From positions 1 to 41,329 of the forward strand of contig JAISGK010000094.1 of NCBI GenBank assembly GCA_031263155.1: DNA of 41,329 nt. The letters run 5' to 3'. Origin of the DNA: Clostridiales bacterium. Lineage in GTDB: Bacteria > Bacillota > Clostridia > Lachnospirales > WQUN01. The translations under genes and the position numbers were made by a program. The notes under the pieces were generated by a model. It was given only the letters and a program-made list of their open reading frames with translations. It searched no databases and was not told the origin of the DNA. Positions 6,685 through 16,327 of this stretch are shown here, in pieces. The first letter of the stretch is position 1; each line of letters opens with the position of its first letter.

Positions 6685-8493
6685 TTGCTGAATGACAAGA
6701 AATATGGGGTCATGAGTAACCTCACATACATAATGAGAAATGTTGTTGATCTTAATCACGTTATCCTGGCGGTTATGATACTATTTATTGTATCTTCATC
6801 GGTGGCCCAGCTTGCGCCTGTCTTTTTTCCGCGTCTCATCATTGATGAAATCATCACAGGTAAGAGGGTTGAAGCGCTTGTCTGCTATGCGCTAATTTTT
6901 GGCTTGCTGACGGCGGTTTCCAATGCTGTGAAGTCATCGACAAATATTAATCTCTTTACGTACCTTGACTCTTTAAGGCAGTTTATGAACTTGAAAGCAA
7001 GTAAGAAATACATGTCTCTCAATTATGAATCACTTGAAGATCCGACTGTCATGGACTTACTTAAGCGTGGGGAAATGGCGTTTGACGACTATAGAACGGG
7101 CGTATGCGGCATGATATCGCGGTCTTGCCAAATGTCTGCAAACGCCATAGCTACAATTACCACAAGCGCCGTCCTTTTGTTTCTTAATCCCATTGTTGTG
7201 GTTATTACTGTGAGCCTGTCACTTGTTACTTACGCAGTCAATATAAATACCCGAAAACATGAAATGTCCATAGTCGATATGATCACGCGTTATACTCGTA
7301 TTCTAACAAATATGATTGCTCAAATGACTAATCCCCATTATGCCAAGGATATAAGAATTTACGATATGCCGTCTTTTCTCCTGTCGAAGCTCAAGAAGGC
7401 GCAAACCGAACGCTATAAACTGGATAAACGAGTGTCAAAGGCTGCCATGTGCAGGGTACTAGCCAATGTCTTGGTTTTTTTCGGCCAGGAAGCGGTGTTC
7501 TATGTGCTGCTCTGCATCGCTGTTTTTTCCGGTAAAATATCGGTGGGACAATTTGTGCTGTATACCACCGCCTTGCGAACATTTGTTGTGTCTCTTAATG
7601 GGATACTTGATGATGTATCATTTTGCTATCAGCAAAACGCGTCAGTAAACCATCACAGAGCTTTTATGGAGTTAGATGACAACATAGATGCTGGGGTAAG
7701 AGCCGGATTGATTAACCTGCCAGAGATCTGTTTTGAGTTGTTAAATGTCGGGTTCAAGTATCCCGGATCCGACAAGTACGTTCTTAAAGACGTATCGTTG
7801 AAGATTAACAATGGGGATGTAATTGCTATAGTGGGGTTGAATGGAGCCGGAAAGTCAACCCTAATAAAGCTGCTGACTAGGCTTTATGAACCCAGCGAAG
7901 GCGAGATACTTCTAAATGGCGCCAATATCTTGGAGTTTAGCAAGCAAGAATATTATGAATTGTTTTCAACGATCTTTCAAGACATCAGCCTTTTTGCCTT
8001 TAGTGTTGGCGAGAACGTTTCGATGAGAAGCAAAGGCCAATATGACGAGGCGCGTGTAAAGAAAGCCCTTTCCGACTCGGGTTTGTGGGAGAAGATTAAG
8101 GATCTTTCGACTGGATTGGACACCCCGATGTTAAAGGTTATTGAACCTGACGGAGTCGATTTTTCGGGCGGAGAGATTCAGAAATTAGCTATGGCTAGAT
8201 CGTTATATAAAAATGCCCCTATTGTTATCTTGGATGAACCTACATCTGCCCTCGATCCAGTTTCCGAAGAAAAATTTTATTCTCAATTCAGAAGATTATC
8301 TCACAAAAAAACGATACTGTTTATTTCTCATAGGCTATCCAGCACAAAATTCTGCGACAGAATTCTGTTGTTGGAAGAAGGCCGAATAGTTGAAGACGGC
8401 ACACATAAAGAGTTGATTGCGGCAGGCAAGAAATATTGCGAGCTATACGAAATTCAGTCCCAATATTATAAAGAGGGGGCATGTGCAGATTGA
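6685..8493 (+). CDS. ABC exporter half-transporter (heterodimer subunit 1)
   Basis: Fusion of a six-helix exporter membrane domain (about residues 20-310) and an ATPase domain, about 602 residues. ATPase motifs: Walker A 'GLNGAGKSTL', Q-loop 'FQDISLF', signature 'FSGGEIQKLAMARSL', Walker B 'IVILDEPTSALD', H-loop 'FISHR'. All look catalytically competent. I choose TTG 6685 because AGAGGAAGGGG lies 8 bases before it. The frame is open back to 6550, but that part covers the promoter repeat. ATG 6712 is an alternative. It overlaps the next gene by 13 bases, so the two products very likely form one exporter. This type often moves peptides or drugs; no substrate gene is seen here. Confidence 0.9.
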   Translation: MLNDKKYGVMSNLTYIMRNVVDLNHVILAVMILFIVSSSVAQLAPVFFPRLIIDEIITGKRVEALVCYALIFGLLTAVSNAVKSSTNINLFTYLDSLRQFMNLKASKKYMSLNYESLEDPTVMDLLKRGEMAFDDYRTGVCGMISRSCQMSANAIATITTSAVLLFLNPIVVVITVSLSLVTYAVNINTRKHEMSIVDMITRYTRILTNMIAQMTNPHYAKDIRIYDMPSFLLSKLKKAQTERYKLDKRVSKAAMCRVLANVLVFFGQEAVFYVLLCIAVFSGKISVGQFVLYTTALRTFVVSLNGILDDVSFCYQQNASVNHHRAFMELDDNIDAGVRAGLINLPEICFELLNVGFKYPGSDKYVLKDVSLKINNGDVIAIVGLNGAGKSTLIKLLTRLYEPSEGEILLNGANILEFSKQEYYELFSTIFQDISLFAFSVGENVSMRSKGQYDEARVKKALSDSGLWEKIKDLSTGLDTPMLKVIEPDGVDFSGGEIQKLAMARSLYKNAPIVILDEPTSALDPVSEEKFYSQFRRLSHKKTILFISHRLSSTKFCDRILLLEEGRIVEDGTHKELIAAGKKYCELYEIQSQYYKEGACAD

Positions 8494-10265
8494 AAAAGAG
8501 CTTTGGTTTCTTGGATCCGATTTTTTACATCTCCAGCATTGCTGTAAAAGAGCAAAGAGCGTATCCCCTTTTGCTGTTTGGCATTTTCCTTCTGCGGGGC
8601 TTATCACCATTTATTAATATAGTTATGATTAAACTTATCATTAACGAATTGACTCATGAAGCGCAAGCGGCCATAATTATTGGGTATATACTGGTGATGA
8701 CAACAGGGACACTTGCTGCGGGCTTGCTGGATGGTTTACTCCAGAGAAAACTTGACAATTGCCATAGGAAGGTCGATCTTGCTTTAGAATACAATGCAGC
8801 CTCAAAAATAATTAACGCCGATTACGAATTATTTGATGATGCTGATTTTCACGTTAAAGCTGAATCTTCTAAACTCACAGTGTTTTCTTATGTGGGTGGA
8901 ATTGGGAAGCTAAGTGAAATTCTTGGTATTATCGTGGCCTCTTTATTTTCTATAATCGGAGCAATATATATTATATTTAGCGTGTCTCTGTGGCTCGTTG
9001 CTTTGATGATTGGCGTAGTTGCAGTTAATTCCCTTATACTGTCTTACGCCAGTAAAAAGGATGTTTTTGATCGTAAAAAACAATCGATCCTAAACCATAA
9101 ATTTGATTACTACACTAAAATTGGGCAGATGAGGGAGGCTACTAAGGACATACGCGTTTACGCCGCTTCGGATATGATAATAAAGCGAAGTAACGACTAT
9201 CGAGATGAGTATCTAAGAATTGATCTGCGGCGAAAAAAATACATAAACAGATATAACAGTATAACGACATTTCTGTCTTCCATCCAAATGGTGGCTTTAT
9301 ATATAACATTTGGATATTTTACCATTACAGCGACAATAGCAATTGCTGACTATCAAATGCTCTTGGCATCAGCTATTCTCTTTTCGCGCTGTTTGAGTGA
9401 CATTTTGATGAACTTGGTAAAACTGCGTTCTACAGCGGATTTGATTAGCGGTTATAAGTTGTTCATGGAAACGCAAAGCAATAAATCTTATGGAGATCAG
9501 GAATTAGGGGATGCTGACGATTATGAGATAGAGTTTTATAATGTTTCATTTCGCTATAAGAATGCTTCAGAAAACGCTCTCACTGGCATTAATCTAAAAA
9601 TATCAAGCAGGGAAAGGCTTGCGATAGTCGGGGAGAATGGAGCCGGAAAAACGACTTTAATAAAACTGCTTGTTCGTCTCTACGACCCTTGTGAAGGCAA
9701 AATACTGATCAACGGGGTCGATATAAGAGATCTCACTAAAAAGAGTCTGCTTGAGGCATTTGCTGTCGTATTTCAAGATTATGGCCTACCCTCCCTTTCA
9801 GTTGCCGAATCCATTGCTATCACATCAAACTACGATCGCAAAAAAATGATAGAATCGCTTAAGAAAGTTAATTTTTGGGAGCGGACAGAACAGCTTAACA
9901 ATGGAGTACAAACGATTATAGGAAAATCAATTTATGAAGAAGGAACCGAGCTTTCAGGAGGCGAGATGCAAAAGCTGGCAATCGCCCGAGCGTTATATAA
10001 GAATGCGAAAATTGCTATACTTGATGAACCCACCGCATCACTTGACCCAGAAATGGAACTGGAGATATACAAAAACTTTGATACGGTGATAGATGGCAGA
10101 ACCGCCATATATATTTCTCATCGTTTGTCGTGCTGTCTTTTTTGTGACAACATAGCAGTGTTTAGCAAGGGTAAAATAGTAGAATATGGCCGCCATAAAA
10201 ACCTTATAGCCGCTGATGGCATCTATCGGCTGTTGTGGAGTACACAAGCAAAGAATTACTTGTAG
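8481..10265 (+). CDS. ABC exporter half-transporter (heterodimer subunit 2)
   Basis: 594-residue membrane-ATPase fusion paired with the preceding gene. ATPase motifs: Walker A 'GENGAGKTTL', Q-loop 'FQDYGLP', signature 'LSGGEMQKLAIARAL', Walker B 'IAILDEPTASLD', H-loop 'YISHR'. The start at ATG 8481 directly follows a GAGGGGG ribosome binding site with almost no spacing. The in-frame TTG at 8490, overlapping the upstream stop as TTGA, has better spacing and may be the true start. Both ATPase sites look intact, unlike many heterodimeric exporters with one degenerate site. The operon ends at the bidirectional hairpin near 10318-10348. Base composition is more AT-rich than that of the flanking uvrC and PFOR genes. 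Confidence 0.9.
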   Translation: MCRLKKSFGFLDPIFYISSIAVKEQRAYPLLLFGIFLLRGLSPFINIVMIKLIINELTHEAQAAIIIGYILVMTTGTLAAGLLDGLLQRKLDNCHRKVDLALEYNAASKIINADYELFDDADFHVKAESSKLTVFSYVGGIGKLSEILGIIVASLFSIIGAIYIIFSVSLWLVALMIGVVAVNSLILSYASKKDVFDRKKQSILNHKFDYYTKIGQMREATKDIRVYAASDMIIKRSNDYRDEYLRIDLRRKKYINRYNSITTFLSSIQMVALYITFGYFTITATIAIADYQMLLASAILFSRCLSDILMNLVKLRSTADLISGYKLFMETQSNKSYGDQELGDADDYEIEFYNVSFRYKNASENALTGINLKISSRERLAIVGENGAGKTTLIKLLVRLYDPCEGKILINGVDIRDLTKKSLLEAFAVVFQDYGLPSLSVAESIAITSNYDRKKMIESLKKVNFWERTEQLNNGVQTIIGKSIYEEGTELSGGEMQKLAIARALYKNAKIAILDEPTASLDPEMELEIYKNFDTVIDGRTAIYISHRLSCCLFCDNIAVFSKGKIVEYGRHKNLIAADGIYRLLWSTQAKNYL

Positions 10266-10293
10266 AAATAGTTGGAGGTTATTGCGCGGAAGG

Positions 10294-10348
10294 TGTTGAT
10301 TATAGTACGGTACAATAAAGGGCTGTGGGGATCCCCCCGACAGCCCTT
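10294..10348. terminator. Bidirectional hairpin, copy 2 of the repeated element
   Basis: AAGGGCTGT (10318-10326) pairs with ACAGCCCTT (10340-10348), with GGGG/CCCC continuing inward. It lies between the convergent ABC operon and carboxylesterase gene, where it can stop both. It has no long T-run on the plus side. The preceding TTGATTATAGTACGGTACAA matches the unit at 4905 with one change. Confidence 0.65.
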
Positions 10349-10365
10349 GTGGGCGCTTCGCTTGT

Positions 10366-11676
10366 TCAGAATCCACGCACATACGGATCAGCCAGTGTGC
10401 ACGGCTTCCATTCGGGCAGACCATCCCCGTTCGGATCGCCGGATTTGATAAAATTGGTCCAGTATCCAATCATTAATTTGGAAAGCGCGTAATCCGCCTC
10501 GACGTTGGGACGCCAGCTCCTGTGCAGCGTTCCAAATTCGTACCACAATTCGGCCGAATGAAACGCGCCGGAATCGTCGCCGGGCAGCGAGTGCGTAAAG
10601 TAATAAACATAAGACGGGGAACGCCCCAGCTTTTCGTTTTGATGGCTCCAGCCGATGCAGGCCTTGTATAGCCGGCTAAATCCGCCGTTCTCTAGCGTTT
10701 TCGGCGTCACGCCTATGTCGTTTTTGGTTGAGCCTATCATATAGGGGATATCTGGTAAACACCCGTTCCCAATGGCCTCATCGCCGCCTTGCGTCAGAAC
10801 AACCCCGTCAATACATGGAGAATACGGGAAACCCTTTGACATACTCTCAACGAAAAACTGATTGGAGTATTCAGCGAGTTTTTCAGTGGATAAAGCGCGC
10901 AGTTTTTCCAGTGAAGACGCCCCGCATCGTTCCGTAAACGCCTGCCCAATAGCCTCCGCCTCTGTGAGACTCCGGTCGCGCCCAATGCCCGAAGGATACC
11001 CGCTGGCGCTCTGTAATATGGCGCGGGCGATCATGCCCTTCGCAAGAGGTGACAACAGCAAAGCCTGCACACTCATACTGCCGGCGGATTGCCCAAACAC
11101 CGTTATGTTTGTTGGATTGCCGCCAAAATTAGCGATATTTTCGTACACCCATTTTAGCGCCGCTATCTGATCCAAAATACCGTAATTGCCGCTCCGCCCG
11201 CTTTCGGCTGTTAGCCATGGATGCGCCAGAAACCCGAGCGCCCCCAACCGATAATTTACGGTCACAAGGATTACGCCCTTTTTACAGAATTCCGCGCCGT
11301 CAAACTCCATTTCGCTGCCGAAACCTCCAGTGAAAGCCCCTCCGTGAATCCAGAGGGCGACAGGCAGTTTTTCCTCCGCCAAATCTGAGGGCGTCCAAAT
11401 ATTTAGGTACAGGCAATCCTCGCTCTTGGGCGGCAAAAAATCCTCATCCGCAAAAAATTCTTTGTGATACAGCGAGCCCGGAGGCTGATCGGCCTGCGGC
11501 GCCCTAGGGCCAAATGATTTGGCTGGCCGCGCGCCTTCCCATTTCTCCGGCTCCTGAGGAGCTTTCCACCGCAGTTCCCCAACGGGAGCCTTCGCGTATG
11601 GCACGCCGCGAAATACGGCATACCCCTGTTTCTGTACGCCGCACAGCGCGCCGTACTTTGTAACTACATTTTTCAT
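10366..11676 (-). CDS. Type-B carboxylesterase (para-nitrobenzyl-esterase-like)
   Basis: Alpha/beta-hydrolase of the carboxylesterase type-B family, hydrolysing carboxylic esters; the natural substrate is unknown. Motifs, counted from the ATG at 11685: 'YAVFRGVPYAKAPVGELRW' near the N-terminus, 'SEDCLYLNIWTP', oxyanion 'WIHGGAF', nucleophile elbow 'FGQSAGS' (Ser200), 'GSTKNDIG' supplying the acid (Asp323), and 'GAFHSAELWYEFGT' with the catalytic His (376). The ATG at 11676 is preferred because AAAGG lies about 7 bases upstream; the ATG at 11685 abuts the SD. At about 436 residues it is shorter than the usual 490-500, and its stop lies 17 bases from the repeated hairpin. No signal peptide, so cytoplasmic. 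It follows uvrC by 58 bases on the same strand. Confidence 0.92.
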   Translation of the reverse strand: MKNVVTKYGALCGVQKQGYAVFRGVPYAKAPVGELRWKAPQEPEKWEGARPAKSFGPRAPQADQPPGSLYHKEFFADEDFLPPKSEDCLYLNIWTPSDLAEEKLPVALWIHGGAFTGGFGSEMEFDGAEFCKKGVILVTVNYRLGALGFLAHPWLTAESGRSGNYGILDQIAALKWVYENIANFGGNPTNITVFGQSAGSMSVQALLLSPLAKGMIARAILQSASGYPSGIGRDRSLTEAEAIGQAFTERCGASSLEKLRALSTEKLAEYSNQFFVESMSKGFPYSPCIDGVVLTQGGDEAIGNGCLPDIPYMIGSTKNDIGVTPKTLENGGFSRLYKACIGWSHQNEKLGRSPSYVYYFTHSLPGDDSGAFHSAELWYEFGTLHRSWRPNVEADYALSKLMIGYWTNFIKSGDPNGDGLPEWKPCTLADPYVRGF

Positions 11677-11734
11677 ACTTGTCATCCTTTCAATGATCCG
11701 ATCAAGACGCCCGAGTTGAAATATTTCCTATTAA

Positions 11735-13576
11735 CTAGTGAAAAAAATTGTATACCGCTGCGGCTGACGGCTTGTTCATGCCTTCGACGGCTTCAAGTTC
11801 GTCCAACGTGGCGTTGCGAATTTTATCCAACGCTCTAAAGTGACGCAACAAAGCCTTACGTCGCTTTGGCCCCACGCCTTTTACGCCGTCCAAAAGGGAT
11901 TTCACTTGCGTATTTTGCCGCAATTTTCTATGATACTCAATCGCGAACCTGTGCACCTCATCCTGTATGCGCGTAAGCAACTTAAAGCCCTCAGAATTTA
12001 TGGGGAGCGTTATCTCCCGCCCGTCGTACCACAAACTGCGGGTTCGGTGCTTGTCATCCTTTACCATGCCGCACACGGGTAAGATCAATCCCATTTGTTT
12101 TACCACGCCCTCCGCCGCGCTCACCTGCCCTTTGCCGCCATCTATCATCAAAATATCGGGCAGCTTAAGGAATTTGACGTTCTTAATCCTCTCGTCCGCC
12201 AGTTCTGTAAAGTAGCGGCTAAAGCGCCTTGTTACCACTTCTTCCATGCTTTCGTAGTCGTCGGGTCCAACGACCGTTTTTATCTTAAATTTGCGGTAGT
12301 CGCTATTTTTGGGCTTGCCCTGTTCAAATACGACCATAGACCCCACGCTTTCAAACCCTTGTGTATTGCTTATATCATACGCCTCTACACGACTAAGCGT
12401 TTTAGCGATTCCCAAAGCTGCGGCTATCTCCGCCATAGCGCCTGATGTGCGCGCGCGTTCGCGCTTTATATGCTCGCCAAACTGCGATAAGGTAAGCGAC
12501 GCGTTTTGCGACGCAAGATTAAGCAGCTTTAATTTATCCCCGCGTTGAGGCACGATCAGTTCAACGCTACGCCCTTTTAGCGAACTCAGGTATTTTGTCA
12601 GTATATCCTGCTCGTCCGCCATGTTTTCCAAAATCAGCTCTTTGGGAATGTACGCGGCCTCGGCGTAAAACTGCTTTATAAACGCGCCCATAACCTCCTC
12701 GCGAGTCAAATGCTCCGCTTGGTTAAGCATGTAATGCTCGCGCCCTATCATCTTACCGCTGCGGATGAAAAACACCTGCACCAAAGCGTCGTCGCCATCG
12801 CGGCTAAACGCTATCACATCTTGCTCGTCGTCACTTGCGCTATCCGCTTTTTGTTTTTCCATCAGCTTCGACAAGGCGCTCAACCTATCGCGCAGTTCGG
12901 CGGCGCGTTCAAACTCTAAATTCTCCGACGCCTTAAGCATGTTAAGGCGCAACCGTTCCTTTATATCGCCGTTTTTTCCGCCAAGAAATTGCGTCACCTC
13001 GCGCACTATCTCCGCGTACCGCGTTTCGCTTACCTTGCCCGCGCAAGGGGCAAGGCACTTACCTATGTGCGCGTTAAGGCACGGTCTGCCTTTGCCGATG
13101 TCTTTGGGTAGGTTGCGGTTGCAAGAGCGAAGCGGCCACACATCGCGTATCATTTCCAGCGTTTCACGCAAACTGGGCGCGCTTATATACGGCCCGAAAT
13201 ACTCCGCGCCATCTTTCTCTATGCGTCGCGAAAGATCCACACGCGCAAACGGTTCTTTTGTGATCTTTATATATGGAAAGGTCTTGTCGTCCTTAAGCAG
13301 GGTATTGTATTTAGGCGCGTGCTTCTTTATTAAATTGTTTTCGAGAATGAGCGCTTCGACTTCGTTGTCCGTCACCATGTACTCAAACTCCACTATAAGT
13401 GGCACCATGTGACGCACGGCAAGAGAATGTCCATATGGAGGGTGAAAGTATTGGCGCAGGCGTGAAGAAAGGTTTAGCGCTTTGCCTACGTACATTATCT
13501 GCCCCTCGGCGTCTCTCATCATGTAGACGCCGGGCTTTTGGGGCAGCTTTTTTAATTCTTCGTAAATGTCAAACAT
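11735..13576 (-). CDS. uvrC: Excinuclease ABC subunit C
   Basis: The dual-incision nuclease of nucleotide excision repair, acting with UvrA and UvrB. It has 613 residues, the normal length. In order: the GIY-YIG nuclease domain ('KPGVYMMRDAEGQIMYVGKA', about residues 14-95), Cys-containing 'GRPCLNAHIGKCLAPC', the UvrB-binding UVR motif ('NLEFERAAELRDRL', about 215-230), the RNase H-like C-terminal nuclease ('RVEAYDISNTQG...MIDGGKGQVSAA'), and helix-hairpin-helix DNA-binding motifs at the end ('LLDGVKGVGPKRRKALLRHF'). The ATG at 13576 has only a weak SD (GAG). It is divergent from the phospholipase-like gene across a 240-base gap. Confidence 0.97.
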   Translation of the reverse strand: MFDIYEELKKLPQKPGVYMMRDAEGQIMYVGKALNLSSRLRQYFHPPYGHSLAVRHMVPLIVEFEYMVTDNEVEALILENNLIKKHAPKYNTLLKDDKTFPYIKITKEPFARVDLSRRIEKDGAEYFGPYISAPSLRETLEMIRDVWPLRSCNRNLPKDIGKGRPCLNAHIGKCLAPCAGKVSETRYAEIVREVTQFLGGKNGDIKERLRLNMLKASENLEFERAAELRDRLSALSKLMEKQKADSASDDEQDVIAFSRDGDDALVQVFFIRSGKMIGREHYMLNQAEHLTREEVMGAFIKQFYAEAAYIPKELILENMADEQDILTKYLSSLKGRSVELIVPQRGDKLKLLNLASQNASLTLSQFGEHIKRERARTSGAMAEIAAALGIAKTLSRVEAYDISNTQGFESVGSMVVFEQGKPKNSDYRKFKIKTVVGPDDYESMEEVVTRRFSRYFTELADERIKNVKFLKLPDILMIDGGKGQVSAAEGVVKQMGLILPVCGMVKDDKHRTRSLWYDGREITLPINSEGFKLLTRIQDEVHRFAIEYHRKLRQNTQVKSLLDGVKGVGPKRRKALLRHFRALDKIRNATLDELEAVEGMNKPSAAAVYNFFH

Positions 13577-13712
13577 TTTATCAACTCAAATGTTTAAAAA
13601 TCGACTTGCTGTGGAACGCGGATCAGAGATTATGGATCACGGATCATTAATGATAGTGTGAATTGTTTTAGCATCACAATTTATCCCCTTGTTATGACGA
13701 TTTAGGCAACTC

Positions 13713-13740
13713 TTGACGTTTTTTCCAAATAGGTTAAAAT
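13713..13740 (+). promoter_or_regulatory. Putative promoter of the phospholipase/carboxypeptidase operon
   Basis: -35 TTGACG (13713-13718), 16-base spacer, -10 TAAAAT (13735-13740), about 75 bases before the proposed TTG start at 13818. The rest of the uvrC-facing gap (13577-13712) holds three GGATCA boxes at about 13618-13648 and no gene. Confidence 0.55.
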
Positions 13741-13817
13741 AGTGTTCAGAAACTGTCAAATACACACGGCTAAATGGGCAAACAAACGTGAAAGTAACAG
13801 CTGGAAGGAAGATGACA

Positions 13818-14813
13818 TTGCCCGCAGTACTGACACATTATTTTTGCGGTGACGCGTGCGTAAATGCCCTCTGCGCGGGAGCGGACGACGCATTTAACTG
13901 CGTAGCGAACAATCGCGACATATTTAACCTTGGCTGTCAAGGGCCTGACATACTTTTTTTCTCGTTCGACAAAAAGCTTTCGCGCCTAGGGTCACGAATG
14001 CATGAGCGTGGTATCAACGGCTTTTTTGCCGAATGCATAAATATCATAAGAAAAACTGCCGAACACGATGGCCGATCGGTTATGGAAAGCTACATGTATG
14101 GTTTTCTATGCCACTACGCGTTAGATTGCGCGACCCACCCATATGTATTCTATAAGTCGGGATTTTCGGATGTGTCTGGCAATTTGGGGCAGGCGTTCAA
14201 CGCCTCACACCGTTTTTTGGAAACAACGATTGATTGCATTATATCAGAAAAGTTTATGGATAAAAAGCCTCATGAACAAAATATACCGAAGATTTTACAA
14301 GCGCCGGGGGCTGACATGGAAGATGTAAGCGAGCTTTTGTCGAAAACAATTAATGTCGCATACGATGAAGATTGCGAGCCAGAAGACTTCGAAAAAAGCA
14401 TGCGCCGAATGAGGCTCGTTTATCGTCTGTTTCGCTCAAAGCGCGGCAGACCTCCCGTGCTGTCATTTATAGCGAAATTGCTGCCCGACAGGGGAGCTAA
14501 ATATGCGCTTATGCACTATGAACCCGTGCGTCAGCTAGATTACCTGAACGAACAGCGCGATGCCTGGTTTTATCCCTGGAACGATAGCGTTGAGATAAAT
14601 TTCTCGTTTATGGACTTGTTTCAAAAGGCGGTAGAAGATTCGTGCATTCTTATCAGCGCGTTTAGGCGGGCGATTAATAGACAGCTTGAGGATAAAATCG
14701 CTCTAAGCATAATAGGAAATAAAAATTTTTCTACAGGGCTGGAAAATCCGGTAGATTTCCTTTATTATAATATGGAAATAAAACCCTTGCGGGAGGTTAC
14801 CAAAAATGCTTAA
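13818..14813 (+). CDS. Zinc-dependent phospholipase C-family protein
   Basis: Matches the zinc-dependent phospholipase C fold (PF00882-type). It starts 'MPAVLTHYFCGDACVNAL', then 'FNLGCQGPDILFF', 'RLGSRMHERG', 'MYGFLCHYALDCATHPYVFY' and 'ASHRFLETTID'. The His and Asp residues in these motifs correspond to the family's metal ligands. I choose TTG 13818 because GGAAGG lies 9 bases upstream and related clostridial proteins, as I recall, begin Met-Pro-x-x-x-Thr-His-Tyr. Frame-open alternatives are ATG 13812 (too close to the SD) and GTG 13788 (no SD). There is no signal peptide, so a secreted toxin is unlikely. It overlaps the carboxypeptidase gene by 8 bases, so they are co-transcribed. Confidence 0.85.
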   Translation: MPAVLTHYFCGDACVNALCAGADDAFNCVANNRDIFNLGCQGPDILFFSFDKKLSRLGSRMHERGINGFFAECINIIRKTAEHDGRSVMESYMYGFLCHYALDCATHPYVFYKSGFSDVSGNLGQAFNASHRFLETTIDCIISEKFMDKKPHEQNIPKILQAPGADMEDVSELLSKTINVAYDEDCEPEDFEKSMRRMRLVYRLFRSKRGRPPVLSFIAKLLPDRGAKYALMHYEPVRQLDYLNEQRDAWFYPWNDSVEINFSFMDLFQKAVEDSCILISAFRRAINRQLEDKIALSIIGNKNFSTGLENPVDFLYYNMEIKPLREVTKNA

Positions 14814-16323
14814 AAAAATTACGGCTATACTCATAACCGCCGCTATCTTTGCCGCGTTGGCGCCGCAATCTATCGCGAACGCGAACGCGAGCGATGCACG
14901 CCCCGCCACCGAATCCACGCCGATACCATCACAAACAATACAACAATCGTCCATTGTCGATCCTACCGGTCAAGAGACCCTTTCCCCTGTTTTGGTTGCC
15001 CAAAGCGCGATACTTATGGAACGCAGCACAGGGAAAATTGTGTATGACAAAGATGCGGACGAACGCATATACCCCGCAAGTATGACGAAGATATTGACAG
15101 CTTTAACAGCGCTGGATTATTTAAAGCCCGATGAGATCCTCGTTGTGGGAGACGAAATGCACCAGGCCCCATCTGGCTCCAGCATAGCCTATCTTCGCGA
15201 AGGCGAGGCCGTTTCGGTAGAAAACCTTATGCGGGCGCTGCTCATCGCTTCCGGCAACGAGGCCGCGTGTACCATTGCGCTAAACGCCGCCAAACGCGCC
15301 CGTAATGCGCAAAACATGGCATACGATGAGGCGGAGCAAGTTTTTAGCCAGTTAATGAACAATATGGCGCGGAAACTGGGCGCGTACAATACCCACTTCA
15401 CCAATCCCCACGGTTTTCATGATGACGATCATTACAGCACGGCAAAAGACATTGCCCTGTTGTCGTCAAAACTTATGGACAACGAGCTGCTTTCAAAGAT
15501 TGTGGCAGAACAAACATATAAAGGTCAAAGCGTGGACATGGCGACGCCTCCTGACGGATCAAGCCTAGAATATCACGAATGGAACAGCCACAACGAGATC
15601 ATAAAACAGGGGGAGTACTATTACCCCTACGCCACGGGCATAAAAACAGGTTTTACATCGCAAGCGGGCAACTGCCTGGCATCGTCCGCAAACAAAAACG
15701 GGCTGGAGTTTATCTCTGTCGTATGCTTTTCGCCCGAACCTAACCATTGGTTAGATACGATCGCGTTGTTTGACTATGGGTTTAACAATTACGCGTTTAG
15801 GCAATTGAATTTGACCGGCGTGGTAGAACGCGCGGCGGTGGACAACCCCCGCCTGGGTATGGAGCAAACCATAGAAATTTACGCCGAGGCAAAAGAATCT
15901 TTCTTTATGAGCACGGTTGAGTTTGAATCAATTAGCCAAATAATAACCTACTTTCCTGAGTTTGTTGTGGAGCCAGGCGAGGGCGACCCCGCTGACTCTC
16001 TTGTCGTAAAAGGCCCCTTTGCCAAAAATGCTAGGCTTGGCGCCATTAAATATACGCTGGGCGACAAAACACTGCTGGAAGCTCCGCTGCTTGCCTCCGC
16101 CGAGGTCTTGCCGCGCACAGTGCAAACCGATATGGACTATTACTGGCAACAAATAAGCAATACGCTCTTTACGGAGGAATTGACTCCGCTATGGATAGGC
16201 GGCGCCGCGTTGCTGTGCGCGCTGCTAATATTTATAATAATAGTCAAAATTAAAAACGCTAGGCGCAACCGCCATAAAGACTCGTTGACTTTCTCTCGCG
16301 GTGGGCGCTATTCCAGTTGGTAA
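14806..16323 (+). CDS. dacF: D-alanyl-D-alanine carboxypeptidase (PBP5/DacF-like)
   Basis: Low-molecular-weight penicillin-binding protein that trims the terminal D-Ala from peptidoglycan stem peptides outside the membrane. The N-terminus is a signal peptide ('MLKKITAILITAAIFAALAP'). Active-site motifs are complete: SxxK in 'YPASMTKILTALTALDY', SxN in 'LLIASGNEAA', KTG in 'ATGIKTGFTSQAGN'. A PBP5_C-like beta domain follows. The C-terminus is a true transmembrane helix ('LWIGGAALLCALLIFIIIVK') with a short basic tail rather than the usual amphipathic anchor. The 505-residue length is somewhat above the usual 380-440. ATG 14806 has GGGAGG 9 bases upstream. It precedes the mreB cluster, fitting a cell-wall neighbourhood. 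The dacF symbol is by similarity. Confidence 0.93.
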   Translation: MLKKITAILITAAIFAALAPQSIANANASDARPATESTPIPSQTIQQSSIVDPTGQETLSPVLVAQSAILMERSTGKIVYDKDADERIYPASMTKILTALTALDYLKPDEILVVGDEMHQAPSGSSIAYLREGEAVSVENLMRALLIASGNEAACTIALNAAKRARNAQNMAYDEAEQVFSQLMNNMARKLGAYNTHFTNPHGFHDDDHYSTAKDIALLSSKLMDNELLSKIVAEQTYKGQSVDMATPPDGSSLEYHEWNSHNEIIKQGEYYYPYATGIKTGFTSQAGNCLASSANKNGLEFISVVCFSPEPNHWLDTIALFDYGFNNYAFRQLNLTGVVERAAVDNPRLGMEQTIEIYAEAKESFFMSTVEFESISQIITYFPEFVVEPGEGDPADSLVVKGPFAKNARLGAIKYTLGDKTLLEAPLLASAEVLPRTVQTDMDYYWQQISNTLFTEELTPLWIGGAALLCALLIFIIIVKIKNARRNRHKDSLTFSRGGRYSSW

Positions 16324-16327
16324 AATA

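Noticed and set aside
10038-10469. 143-codon minus-strand frame at the end of the exporter operon and esterase
   Set aside because: Covers two convergent gene ends and the repeated hairpin; its only repeated peptide (VPYYNQ) comes from translating the repeat element.
11932-11945. ATGATACTCAAT, resembling the mgsA/toxin-antitoxin promoter repeat
   Set aside because: Lies inside uvrC and encodes conserved residues (IEYH); only 12 bases match, without a -35.
12765-13412. 215-codon plus-strand frame
   Set aside because: Antisense to uvrC, which is certain.
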